In this document: in pieces, positions 25,088-32,586 of the stretch | Position numbering within the stretch: position 1 is the first letter of the stretch | Layout: the number at the start of each line of letters is the position of its first letter | From: JBHJGU01 sp050331475 | GTDB taxonomy: Bacteria > Pseudomonadota > Alphaproteobacteria > Caulobacterales > Maricaulaceae | Length of the DNA stretch: 64,000 bases | Assembly (NCBI GenBank): GCA_050331475.1 | Contig: JBHJGU010000049.1 | Span: 17,564-81,563, forward strand | Direction of reading: 5' to 3' | Program-made: the position numbers and the translations under genes | Notes under the pieces: model-generated | The model's database searches: none | The model's input: only the letters and a program-made list of their open reading frames with translations | What the model was told of the DNA's origin: nothing

Positions 25088-26586
25088 GGCAGCGGAACCG
25101 GATCGTTGGACAGGCTGCGCAGATAGGCTACCAGATTGGCCCGATCCGTTTCGTCCTTGATCCCGCCAAACGCCATGGTCGTGCCTTGCACAATGCCACG
25201 CGGGTTTTCGAGATATTCGTAAAGTTGCTCGACGGTCCAAACCTCGCCGAAATTCTTCATCGCCGCGGAATAGCGGAAGCCTTCCACGGAACCCGAAGTC
25301 CGCCCCACCACATTCCAGAGGTTGGGGCCAACGCGGTTGGGCGCGCCTTCAGCGACCGTGTGGCAGGCTTTGCAGCGTCCCGCGACCCGCTCGCCGGCGC
25401 TGACGTCGGCGGCCGCGACCAGCCGACCAATCTCTGAGCCCGGGGCGGGCGCGGCGGCGGCTTCGGTGGTTTCTTCAACGGTTTCGACTACGTCGTCGGC
25501 AGTCTCGATCACCTCTTCGGTGGCGTCCTCGGCAGCGTCCGCCACGTCTTCGGCTGCGTCGTCGGTGGCTTCGATGGCTTCTTCAACGGTCTCTTCAGCA
25601 GCGTCTGCCGCGGCGTCGGCGGCTTCCGTCACCTCTTCGGCGGCGTCCTCAGCAGCCTCGGCGGCGTCCTCAGAAACTTCGGCGGCGGCGTCAGCCGTAT
25701 CTTCGACGGTTTCAGCAACGTCCTCAGCGGCCGTCTCAAGGGTTTCCGCAGCGCCCGCAGCCGCATCCGCCGCGCCTTCGGTCACGGTTTCCGCCGTTTC
25801 CTCGACCGCGTCGACGGTGGCGTCAACGGTCTCAGCGGCCTCTCCCGTGGTGTCTTCGAGGACCGCTGCAACGGTTTCGGCGGCGTCTTCGGCCGTGTCC
25901 TCAGCGGAGGCTTCGATCACGCCCGCCTCTTCGATCGGCGCTTCAGCCGGGCTAAGGGTCTCAATCACCGCGCCGTCGGTTTCGACGATCGGCTCCGGCT
26001 CTTCGGCCGGTTCTACGGTTGTGGGCTCGGGCAGCGGCGCGGGGTCTGCGCTCAGCGTGCGCAGCCAACCGATCAGATTGGCCCGGTCCTCGGCTTCGCG
26101 CAGGCCCGCATAGGCCATGGATGTGCCTTCGATATAATTGGCCGGCCCGGCGAGAAAGCCGTTGAGCCGTTCATAGGTCCAAGGCTGGTTAAAGCCCGCC
26201 AAAGCGTTGGAGTAGTTGAACCCCTCTTTGGAGCCCGATGGCCGGTTGACGATGTTCCAAAGATTGGGACCAACCCGGTTCGCCCCGCCTTCGTTAAAGC
26301 TGTGGCACGCCGCGCACCGACCGGAGATCCGCTCGCCCGCATCCACGTCCGCTTGCAACAACAGGGTGGCGAAATCGAGTTCCGGCTCAGGCTCGGCCTC
26401 CGGCTCAGCACTGGCGCTCGACGCCGAACCGCCCAAGCTGTCATAGTCTAAACCTGCGACTTTATAAGCCGGTTCCTCAAGGGTTTCGCTGTGAAACAGG
26501 GAATGGCTGAATTCGTTCACGATGAAGGTGAACAAACCCACCGCCAAAACCGCGCCGCCGAGTTTGCTGAACTCGAAATTATCCAT
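25084..26586 (-). CDS. Membrane-anchored double-haem cytochrome c with long Ala/Glu-rich linker
   Basis: A 500-residue electron carrier of the CycM/cytochrome c552 kind, but duplicated. Residues 9-26 form an N-terminal anchor (LGGAVLAVGLFTFIVNEF). The first haem site is CAACH at 91-95 with ligand methionine in GTSMAYAG; the second is CKACH at 405-409 with GTTMAFGG. Between them about 200 residues consist almost only of A, E, D, T and V in imperfect short repeats (AEDAAEEV, ETVEEAIE), likely long helix or rod. Usual relatives have one haem domain. It diverges from kdsB-pheA, a neighbourhood often seen for cycM. A start at 26586 has AAGGG upstream. Confidence 0.9.
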   Translation of the reverse strand: MDNFEFSKLGGAVLAVGLFTFIVNEFSHSLFHSETLEEPAYKVAGLDYDSLGGSASSASAEPEAEPEPELDFATLLLQADVDAGERISGRCAACHSFNEGGANRVGPNLWNIVNRPSGSKEGFNYSNALAGFNQPWTYERLNGFLAGPANYIEGTSMAYAGLREAEDRANLIGWLRTLSADPAPLPEPTTVEPAEEPEPIVETDGAVIETLSPAEAPIEEAGVIEASAEDTAEDAAETVAAVLEDTTGEAAETVDATVDAVEETAETVTEGAADAAAGAAETLETAAEDVAETVEDTADAAAEVSEDAAEAAEDAAEEVTEAADAAADAAEETVEEAIEATDDAAEDVADAAEDATEEVIETADDVVETVEETTEAAAAPAPGSEIGRLVAAADVSAGERVAGRCKACHTVAEGAPNRVGPNLWNVVGRTSGSVEGFRYSAAMKNFGEVWTVEQLYEYLENPRGIVQGTTMAFGGIKDETDRANLVAYLRSLSNDPVPLP

Positions 26587-26755
26587 CGATCTTACGCCCT
26601 TTGATCTTGAGCTGCATCGTTGCGCTGCAGCGGACTTGCCCATTGTTCGCCAGGAGAGGTAGACGACCGAGGCCTCATGGCCAAGTCGTTTTCAGCATAT
26701 CCTGAGACTTTTCTAAGCGTTCCAGGGCGTGCGAGGCCGGAAAGGAAAGGCGCTT

Positions 26756-27505
26756 ATGACTGCGGTTGTGCTGATACCGGCGCGGTTGGCGTCTCAACGG
26801 CTGCCGAACAAACCGCTCTTGCCGGTCGCCGGGCGCGCCTTGATCCTGCGGGTCGTCGATGTGGCGCGCGCGGCGGGCCTTGGCGAGCCGATTGTGGCGT
26901 GTGGAGACGCCGCTATCGCCGAGGCGGTGCGCGCTGAGGGCGGTCGCGCCGTTCTGACAGATTCGGGCCTGCCGTCGGGGACAGACCGGGTTCGCGCGGC
27001 GTTAGCGGAGATCGATCCGCAAGGCGCGCTGGACCCGATCATCAATCTTCAGGGCGACTTGCCGTTACTGCCCGCCGCGGCGCTGACCGCTTTGCTCGAG
27101 GCCTTAGCGGCGGATCCGGAGGCGGGGATGGCGACGCTCGCCGCGCCGAGCGATGACCCCGAGGAGCGCCAGAACCCCAACGTCGTCAAAGCGGTGCTTG
27201 CGCGCCGTGCGCCGCCGCGCCCCGCACGCGCGCTCTACTTCACCCGCGCGCCCGCGCCCTGGGGCAACGGGCCGATCCATCACCATATCGGGGTTTACGC
27301 CTATCGCCGGACCGTGCTGGAGCAGATTTGCGCGCTCGACCCCTCTCCGCTCGAGCGCCGCGAACGGCTTGAGCAATTGCGCGCGCTGGAGGCCGGTGTC
27401 TCGATCGCTGTCGCCGAACTCGCCAAGGCGACTTTCGGCGTTGACACCGCAGGCGATCTCGCGCGCGCTAGCGCGGAGTTCCAAGAGCGGGAGAATGAGT
27501 TATGA
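26756..27505 (+). CDS. kdsB: 3-deoxy-manno-octulosonate cytidylyltransferase
   Basis: Activates KDO with CTP to CMP-KDO for lipopolysaccharide inner core. The 249-residue protein starts MTAVVLIPARLASQRLPNKPL, with the nucleotide-binding arginine and lysine, then NLQGDLPLLP (acidic metal site), and HHHIGVYAYRR. The ATG at 26756 follows AAAGGAAAGG. It overlaps pheA by four bases. The cytidylyltransferase points to a KDO-containing envelope in this organism. Confidence 0.95.
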   Translation: MTAVVLIPARLASQRLPNKPLLPVAGRALILRVVDVARAAGLGEPIVACGDAAIAEAVRAEGGRAVLTDSGLPSGTDRVRAALAEIDPQGALDPIINLQGDLPLLPAAALTALLEALAADPEAGMATLAAPSDDPEERQNPNVVKAVLARRAPPRPARALYFTRAPAPWGNGPIHHHIGVYAYRRTVLEQICALDPSPLERRERLEQLRALEAGVSIAVAELAKATFGVDTAGDLARASAEFQERENEL

Positions 27506-28371
27506 CCAAACCATCGCAAATCGCTTATCAGGGCGAGCCCGGCGCGTTTTCGCATTTGGCGTGCGCCAAAGCGCGGCCCGATCATATCGCGCTGCCGTGC
27601 GCCACCTTCGAGGACGCGATCGCCGCCGTGCAGGACGGCCGCGCAGAGTTAGCCATGCTGCCGGTCGAGAATTCCGTCGCGGGGCGGGTGACGGACATCC
27701 ACCATTTGCTGCCCGATTCTGACCTGTCGATCATCGGCGAGTTCTTTTTGCCCCTACGTTTGCAGCTCATGGCGCCGAAAGGGGCTGATCTGGCGGATTT
27801 GGCGCAGGTGCGCAGCCACGCCATGGCCTTGGGCCAGTGCCGCCGGTTTATCGCCCAACACGCCCTGAAAAAGCTGACCGCGGCGGACACTGCGGGTGCG
27901 GCGCGCCAAGTGGCCGAACGGGGGGACGCCCGTGAGGCGGCGCTCGCCTCCGAACTCGCCGCTGAAATTTACGGGCTCGACATTCTAGAGCGCGACGTGG
28001 AGGACGCCGCCCATAACACCACCCGGTTCCTGATCATGGCGCGCGAACCCGCTGATCCCGAGCCGGACAGCGCCTGTGTCACCACCTTCGTCTTCCAAGT
28101 GCGCAACGTGCCCGCGGCGTTGTTCAAGGCGTTAGGCGGGTTCGCCACCAATGGGGTGAACATCACCAAGCTGGAGAGTTACCAGGAGGACGGCACCTTC
28201 CTCGCCAGTCGCTTTTATGCAGACGCAGAGGGACGCCCCGATAACCGCGCTTTCAGCTTGGCGTTGGAGGAATTGGGGTTTTTCAGTAATCGCGTGAAGG
28301 TGCTCGGGGTCTATCCCGCCCATCCCTACCGCTTTGAAGCGCGTCGGTTCCGTACCCCCGCACAGTCTTAA
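27502..28371 (+). CDS. pheA: Prephenate dehydratase
   Basis: Converts prephenate to phenylpyruvate in phenylalanine synthesis. This is the single-function form without chorismate mutase, 289 residues. The N-terminal catalytic domain shows YQGEPGAFSHLA and LPVENSVAGRVTDIHHLL and ends with the conserved TRFLI. A C-terminal ACT domain (about 195-275) has GVNITKLESYQ, the ESxP-like region that binds phenylalanine for feedback inhibition, although the exact residues differ. Coupled to kdsB by an ATGA overlap. Confidence 0.95.
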   Translation: MTKPSQIAYQGEPGAFSHLACAKARPDHIALPCATFEDAIAAVQDGRAELAMLPVENSVAGRVTDIHHLLPDSDLSIIGEFFLPLRLQLMAPKGADLADLAQVRSHAMALGQCRRFIAQHALKKLTAADTAGAARQVAERGDAREAALASELAAEIYGLDILERDVEDAAHNTTRFLIMAREPADPEPDSACVTTFVFQVRNVPAALFKALGGFATNGVNITKLESYQEDGTFLASRFYADAEGRPDNRAFSLALEELGFFSNRVKVLGVYPAHPYRFEARRFRTPAQS

Positions 28372-28373
28372 GC

Positions 28374-28413
28374 CGGGGCCGCGACCAAGCCCCGAGCGCT
28401 CGCTCACTTTTTT
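28374..28413 (+). terminator. Possible terminator after pheA
   Basis: CGGGGC at 28374-28379 pairs with GCCCCG at 28389-28394, and a run of six T follows at 28408-28413 after a second small palindrome. The spacing between stem and T-run is longer than ideal. The rest of the 145-base gap to the next gene shows only its ribosome-binding site GAGGAGG. Confidence 0.4.
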
Positions 28414-28516
28414 GCGAAGGGTTAATGCGCTTGGTTCCCGCGCGCCCATGTATCTGCCAGGCGACGCTCGCCTGACGCGCCGTCCCGGCGCGCCTCTTTA
28501 AACTGAGGAGGCTTCT

Positions 28517-29071
28517 ATGACCGAATTCACACTCTTTGACGAAACCAACGCTCCCGAAGGCTCTCGCGCGATCCTGGAGGGCGCCAAAAAACAGCTCGGC
28601 TTCGTGCCAAACCTTTATGCGGCGTTTTCCGCCAGCCCGCCGGTGCTGGAAGCGTACACCACGTTGAGCGGGTTGCTGGGCAAGACCAGTTTTTCGCCCA
28701 CCGAACAGCAAGTCGTCATGATGACGGCTAATTTCGAGCACAACTGCGAATACTGCATGGCTGCGCACTCGGTCATCTCAAAAATGCAAGACGTACCAGC
28801 GGATGTGCTCGACGCCTTGCGCACCGGTGCAGCGATCCCTGATGCCAAACTCGAAGCTTTGCGGGTGTTCACCCGCGCTGTGCTTCAAGAGCGCGGATGG
28901 GTGTCTAAAGACACGGTCGAGACGTTCTTAGCGGCGGGCTACACTCAAGCCAATGTGCTCGACGTGATCTTGGGCCTCGCGATTAAGACCTTGTCGAACT
29001 ACACCAACCACATTGTGGAAACGCGGGTGGACGACGCCTTCGTCGGTCAGGCGTGGACCAAGCCGGAATAA
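28517..29071 (+). CDS. AhpD-like carboxymuconolactone decarboxylase-fold protein
   Basis: A 184-residue all-helical protein of the peroxidase-related AhpD/CMD group. The catalytic signature is NCEYCMAAHS: C77 and C80 with H84, the CxxC-x3-H pattern of AhpD-type thiol peroxidase or reductase partners. The N-terminus (EGAKKQLGFVPNLYAAFS) matches the longer subfamily. Probably a cytoplasmic peroxide defence enzyme; the true substrate is not known. A second gene of the same fold is at 53284. A GAGGAGG site precedes the start. It stands alone, followed by a YHS protein. Confidence 0.88.
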   Translation: MTEFTLFDETNAPEGSRAILEGAKKQLGFVPNLYAAFSASPPVLEAYTTLSGLLGKTSFSPTEQQVVMMTANFEHNCEYCMAAHSVISKMQDVPADVLDALRTGAAIPDAKLEALRVFTRAVLQERGWVSKDTVETFLAAGYTQANVLDVILGLAIKTLSNYTNHIVETRVDDAFVGQAWTKPE

Positions 29072-29156
29072 CGTTAAAGCGATCGCCTCCTCCCGCGGCG
29101 CCGATTGCATGGGCGCTGCGGGACCGATCGCCGTCTCTAAAAAACGAGGATACTCA

Positions 29157-29645
29157 ATGTCGTTTTTGAAAACCGCCCTGACTACATTGGCTGGCGCGCT
29201 CGCCTTCGCTGGCGCTGCATTCGCTGGTGAAATCAACATCGCCAAAGGCGAAACCTACGCCCTGCAGGGCTATGACACGGTGGCCTACCACACCGTGGGC
29301 GAGGCCACCGAAGGCGACACCGCCTACACCGCGCAATACAAAGGGGAAACTTGGTTGTTCGCCTCGGCGGACAACCGCGATCTTTTTAAAGCCGAGCCGG
29401 CGAAATACGCCCCCGCCTATGGCGGACACTGCGCGTTCGGCGCGTCGGTGAACCGGTTGTTCGACGGCGACCCGGAAGCCTGGCAAATCGTTGACGGCCA
29501 GCTTTACGTCAACAAAGACAAGGGCATCCTGAAGCGTTGGCAGAAAGACATCCCCGGCAATTTGGAGAAATCCGAAGCCAATTGGCCGGGTCTGCGCGCC
29601 GAATTGGTCGCCGACGCGTCGCCGGCTCTGGGTGGCGGCAGCTAA
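29157..29645 (+). CDS. Exported YHS-domain protein
   Basis: A 162-residue protein with signal peptide (cleavage near AFAGAAFA-G) and a YHS-type domain containing LQGYDTVAYHT and YAPAYGGHCAFGAS. YHS domains are small metal-associated modules found in copper and other metal-handling proteins, but here no clear metal site beyond scattered His and Cys can be assigned. The chain ends in a Gly-rich tail. The ATG at 29157 follows GAGGA. A good terminator lies downstream. Confidence 0.87.
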   Translation: MSFLKTALTTLAGALAFAGAAFAGEINIAKGETYALQGYDTVAYHTVGEATEGDTAYTAQYKGETWLFASADNRDLFKAEPAKYAPAYGGHCAFGASVNRLFDGDPEAWQIVDGQLYVNKDKGILKRWQKDIPGNLEKSEANWPGLRAELVADASPALGGGS

Positions 29646-29697
29646 GTCCGCCCGCAATCAACGCGAAGGCCCCTGGCCTTGACCCAGCCTCTTAACG

Positions 29698-29733
29698 CGC
29701 CCCGGTGAAACCTTCGCCGGGGCGTTGTTATTT
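29698..29733. terminator. Bidirectional-type terminator between the YHS gene and nudC
   Basis: A perfect eight-base stem CGCCCCGG/CCGGGGCG with an 11-base loop is followed by TTGTTATTT. It lies between two convergent genes and can serve the plus strand well; the minus side has fewer T equivalents. Confidence 0.75.
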
Positions 29734-29736
29734 CGC

Positions 29737-30636
29737 TCAGCCCAATGCCCATTGCTTGATCAATTGGTGGGCGATGGCGAGCGGCGGGGGGATCGAGCAT
29801 ACCGGGTGGGTTTGCGCGAGCAACGCGCGCGCCTCGGCTCGGGCGAACCAGCGGGCATCCTCAAGCTCTTGATCGTCCAAGGACACGGTACGGTCTTCGG
29901 TTTCGGCCATTAGCCCGACCATAAGCGAGGAGGGAAACGGCCAGGGCTGGCTCAGTGCATAGCGCACCGCGCCGATGCGCACCCCGGCTTCCTCGAAACT
30001 TTCGCGCCGACACGCCTCCTCAAGGGTTTCCCCCGGCTCCACAAAGCCCGCTAAGCAGGAATACATACCTGCGGGCCAATTGTTCTGGCGGCCGAGCAAA
30101 ACATTGTCCCCGCGAATAATCGCCATGATCACCACTGGGTCGACCCGGGGAAAGTGATCGGCGCCGCAAGCCGGGCAACTGCGCTTGGCGCCGCCTTCGG
30201 CCAGTTCGGTCGGCGCGCCGCAGACCGCGCAAAACAAGTGTTTGGCGTGCCAACCCAAGAGCGATTTGGCGTGGCCCAACAGCGCGGCGTCTTGGGGCTC
30301 CAGACGCGTAGCGGCGGCGCGCATGTTTTCAAACGCCCCAAACGGCGCAAGCGGGAAGTCCTCGCGGCTCGCTATGGGCGCGGCGAGTACGGGCCCCACC
30401 CCATCGCGGCCCAACAGCAAAACGCCCGGCTCCGCCAGAGTCAAAGCCGCAAGCCCGGCTTGGTTGACAAAGCCCGGCGCGCCCTCGGTCAAGATGAACG
30501 GATCACCCTCATGGAGCACCACCGCGCGGGCTTGCGGGTGGGCCAATTGTTCGGCCACCCAGGCGCGGTCTTTGCGCTTTGGCGCGCAGCGATCAAGCGG
30601 CGCGCCAGCGAAGGCGATGAGCGGATCACACGGCAT
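29737..30636 (-). CDS. nudC: NAD(+) diphosphatase (Nudix, NudC type)
   Basis: Hydrolyses NAD(H) to NMN(H) and AMP, and in other bacteria removes NAD caps from RNA. 299 residues: an N-terminal domain, a zinc ribbon with CAVCGAP and CPACGADHFPR near residues 135-160, then the Nudix box GFVEPGETLEEACRRESFEEAG with all catalytic glutamates. The zinc ribbon plus the downstream SQPWPFPSSLM signature separates it from other Nudix enzymes. It starts about 90 bases from the SRP RNA gene on the other strand. Confidence 0.95.
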   Translation of the reverse strand: MPCDPLIAFAGAPLDRCAPKRKDRAWVAEQLAHPQARAVVLHEGDPFILTEGAPGFVNQAGLAALTLAEPGVLLLGRDGVGPVLAAPIASREDFPLAPFGAFENMRAAATRLEPQDAALLGHAKSLLGWHAKHLFCAVCGAPTELAEGGAKRSCPACGADHFPRVDPVVIMAIIRGDNVLLGRQNNWPAGMYSCLAGFVEPGETLEEACRRESFEEAGVRIGAVRYALSQPWPFPSSLMVGLMAETEDRTVSLDDQELEDARWFARAEARALLAQTHPVCSIPPPLAIAHQLIKQWALG

Positions 30637-30694
30637 GTTCGCACCCTAGCGCGAGTCGGGGTGCGCGGCCGCCGAAATCGTCCGCAGCCCACCC

Positions 30695-30725
30695 TTGCCA
30701 GGCCGCGGCGTGGGCATGATATACC
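30695..30725 (+). promoter_or_regulatory. Likely promoter of the SRP RNA gene
   Basis: TTGCCA at 30695-30700 is a fair -35 element, and ATATAC at 30719-30724 an approximate -10, with a spacer of 18 bases. Transcription from here would begin at about 30730, which matches the predicted first paired base of the RNA. Confidence 0.4.
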
Positions 30726-30729
30726 GTCG

Positions 30730-30828
30730 TGGGAGATCGGCGGCGGACGTGCGCCTTGTGAACCCGGTCAGGTCCGGAAGGAAGCAGCCGTAGCGAGTTT
30801 CCGCCCGGGTCGTCGTCCGATCTCTCGC
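30730..30828 (+). ncRNA. ffs: 4.5S signal recognition particle RNA
   Basis: Small bacterial SRP RNA, the RNA partner of Ffh in co-translational membrane targeting. The universally conserved apical section with ggtcaggtccggaaggaagc lies at about 30767-30786, giving the GGAA tetraloop and the asymmetric loop bound by Ffh. The ends GGGAGATCGG (30731-30740) and CCGATCTCTC (30817-30826) pair to close the long hairpin. Length near 100 bases is typical. No protein gene overlaps it. Confidence 0.95.
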
Positions 30829-30896
30829 CTTTCCCGAAATCCTTGAGCCCCATCAGACCGTTAGAGACAGGTTCTACTGACGGATCGATTTTTCGT

Positions 30897-30967
30897 GACA
30901 TAAGGTAAAAAATATCATACATTATGTCGTGTGGAATCGACGTCGAGACGGTATTGTTTGACGTCTC
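30897..30967. promoter_or_regulatory. Two inverted repeats upstream of the membrane protein/XRE pair
   Basis: The stretch before the start at 30986 is A/T-rich and has two separate inverted repeats: GACATAA (30897-30903) with TTATGTC (30922-30928), and GAGACG (30945-30950) with CGTCTC (30962-30967). Such symmetric sites in front of an operon that encodes an XRE regulator are often its own operators. The sequence suggests, but does not prove, autoregulation. Confidence 0.4.
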
Positions 30968-30985
30968 AATCAATGGAGCTTGGAC

Positions 30986-31234
30986 ATGCAAGGGTGGTCG
31001 CAAATCGCGTTTCGGGAGAAAATCGCCTGGTTATCCTTGATCGCGACCGGCGCGGTTTTGGTGTTTGTCTTCTCACCGCCGCCTGAGGATGTGGGCGCGC
31101 ATTGGACCTGGTCGAAATTCGTTGTCGGCGCGGGGATTATGATCGTCGTGATGATTGTGGGCGCCGCGCTGATCGCTCTCACCAGCCGCTCTGACGCCAA
31201 CGCGCCCGCTGATGAGCGCGAACAAATCATTTAA
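30986..31234 (+). pseudogene. N-terminal half of a DUF2178-like membrane protein, ended by an in-frame TAA
   Basis: 82 residues with two transmembrane helices (AWLSLIATGAVLVFVFS and KFVVGAGIMIVVMIVGAALIALTS) and ending ADEREQII. A GGAG site lies seven bases before the ATG at 30986. Full-length four-helix relatives (DUF2178-like proteins that pair with XRE regulators) run on from a DERxxxI motif into a lysine/alanine helix. Here a TAA at 31232-31234 intervenes and the same frame continues with LKATAW and two more helices. A change such as GAA to TAA would explain it. It could also be two adjoining small genes. Confidence 0.7.
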
Positions 31235-31411
31235 TTGAAAGCCACAGCATGGTCCCAGGGCGTGTTCAAAATCGGCTGCGTGGGCGTTGCGGTGGGGCTG
31301 TTCATGGGGCTCAACCCGGTGGGTATGGCCAACCATTTGATCCTCGCCTTTATCGTGGCGGAGTTTATCCGCTTCGCCTGCCAGATCGCGCTTTACCGCA
31401 AGGGCGTCTGA
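31235..31411 (+). pseudogene. C-terminal half of the split DUF2178-like membrane protein
   Basis: Continues the frame of the preceding fragment directly after its TAA: LKATAWSQGVFKIG, then a helix (VGVAVGLFMGL) and a final helix (HLILAFIVAEFIRFACQIALY) ending in YRKGV, which resembles the usual C-terminus of DUF2178-like proteins. The first codon is TTG, a possible start, so independent translation by re-initiation cannot be ruled out. Its TGA overlaps the ATG of the XRE gene in TGATG, the arrangement expected for an intact two-gene operon. Confidence 0.62.
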
Positions 31412-31629
31412 TGGCCGAGCATCGGATCTCCAACCGCATCCGACGGCTGCGGTTCGACCATGACGAAATGACCCAGGCCGATCTCGCCGCGCGGATCGGC
31501 GTCACCCGGCAAACCGTCAACGCCATTGAGGCGGGCAAATATTCGCCGTCTTTGGAGGTGGCGTTTCGTATTGCAGCCGTGTTCGGCGTTGGATTGGAGG
31601 AGGTGTTTCAATACGCCGTCGAAGCGTGA
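31411..31629 (+). CDS. Small XRE-family helix-turn-helix regulator
   Basis: A 72-residue protein that is almost entirely one DNA-binding domain: TQADLAARIGVTRQTVNAIEAGKYSPSLEVAFRIA, followed by VFGVGLEEVFQY. This compact type commonly accompanies a small four-helix membrane protein, which is exactly what precedes it, with overlapping stop and start codons. It probably represses its own operon; two inverted repeats upstream of 30986 are candidate operators. Confidence 0.9.
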   Translation: MAEHRISNRIRRLRFDHDEMTQADLAARIGVTRQTVNAIEAGKYSPSLEVAFRIAAVFGVGLEEVFQYAVEA

Positions 31630-31771
31630 GAGCGCCCGGATGATCCTAACTCACGCAACGGTGATCAGTTGGCGCGCTGGCGGCCTCATAAGGTTCACAA
31701 AGCGCCCCCATCTGATCGGTTAAATCATAGGCGCATTGGTCTAAAACCCTCTTCTGTGAAAGGCGTCCGCT

Positions 31772-31930
31772 ATGAAGTCCGTGAGTTCCGCAACCCGCCT
31801 CGTCGCTGCTCTGGTGCTCGCCGCCGCGAGCCTGATCGGCTGCAACACCATCTCGGGCGCTGGGAAAGACGTTCAAGCGATCGGTCGCGGGGTGACGAAA
31901 GCCGCCGATACGGTGAAAGAGCAGTTTTAG
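31772..31930 (+). CDS. Entericidin-like small lipoprotein
   Basis: A 52-residue lipoprotein. A basic start and hydrophobic stretch (RLVAALVLAAASL) lead to the lipobox SLIGC, with the lipidated cysteine near residue 24, followed by NTISGAGKDVQAIGRGVTKAADTVKEQF. The NT-GxGKDVQ...G pattern is characteristic of the entericidin family, small outer-membrane lipoproteins whose role outside enteric bacteria is not clear; a general stress or envelope function is usually assumed. The preceding gap of 140 bases shows no other gene. Confidence 0.9.
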   Translation: MKSVSSATRLVAALVLAAASLIGCNTISGAGKDVQAIGRGVTKAADTVKEQF

Positions 31931-31955
31931 AGGCTTCCACCCCGTCGCAGCGCCG

Positions 31956-32405
31956 CTAATCCCCCGCGACGCGACGCCATTGGAACCGCCGCACTTGGCC
32001 GCCACTCATATCTGAAAGGGTCGCGGTCAACGTTGCGCCATCACGGGCGTAGACGATGCGTTGGGGGAAATCGTGATCGGGGTTCTCGAAACGGGCGGAT
32101 TGGGCGTCATGGCGCACCAGGGTGAACGTCGTCCCTGACCCGCCGCCCGGTTGGCCGACGAGGACCGTCTCCGATCCGATCTCAAGTCTTAAAAACTCAA
32201 ACGCGACCGCTTCGCCGTTCCGGATGGTGCGGTTCAGCCCGAGCATGAGCCCGCCCTCGGGCTGGGTCCAAATTTCTTCACTGATCCGATTATCGGCTTC
32301 CGCACGCCAATGCCCCGCCAGCCAAGCGAGATCGGCGCCGTTCTCAGCGGCCGCCACTCCGGTGGCCCACAGTCCGCCGCACAAAGCCAACAAGCGAAGG
32401 TTCAT
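31956..32405 (-). CDS. Exported DUF6265-family protein
   Basis: A 149-residue protein with a signal peptide (MNLRLLALCGGLWATGVAAA) and a beta-rich domain that begins LAWLAGHWRAE, followed by EEIWTQPEGGLMLGLNRT and FENPDHDFPQRIVY. These are hallmarks of DUF6265, a lipocalin-like family of unknown function in the periplasm. Length and motifs are complete. It converges on the entericidin-like gene with a 25-base gap. Confidence 0.85.
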   Translation of the reverse strand: MNLRLLALCGGLWATGVAAAENGADLAWLAGHWRAEADNRISEEIWTQPEGGLMLGLNRTIRNGEAVAFEFLRLEIGSETVLVGQPGGGSGTTFTLVRHDAQSARFENPDHDFPQRIVYARDGATLTATLSDMSGGQVRRFQWRRVAGD

Positions 32406-32479
32406 GGCCGCCTCCCAAACCGCGCCTCGGGATCATAACGCGGCTTGGGAGGGGACACGACCGGGTTAGGACCCGCGCG

Positions 32480-32560
32480 CTGCGCTAGCGCGTTTTCAGC
32501 AAAAGTGTAAGCGGTTTTGCGGTTCGAAAACGGGACAAACCAGAGACTTAGAGCTGCTTC
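32480..32560. repeat. Intergenic hairpin repeat of a type common in Alphaproteobacteria
   Basis: A perfect palindrome GCGCTAGCGC (32482-32491) is followed by nested arms: GTTTTC (32492-32497) with GAAAAC (32526-32531), and GCAAAA (32499-32504) with TTTTGC (32515-32520). The text then continues with gggacaaaccagagacttagagc. This order of elements resembles the dispersed intergenic repeats found in many alphaproteobacterial genomes. Only one copy is seen in this window. It fills most of the 181-base gap between two minus-strand genes. Confidence 0.65.
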
Positions 32561-32586
32561 TCGACTCGGATTGACCCGAAGTGGCT

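Noticed and set aside
25322..26113. A 263-residue Ser/Ala/Val-rich frame on the plus strand
   Set aside because: It is the reverse-strand shadow of the repetitive linker of the cytochrome gene, with no start signal or domain.
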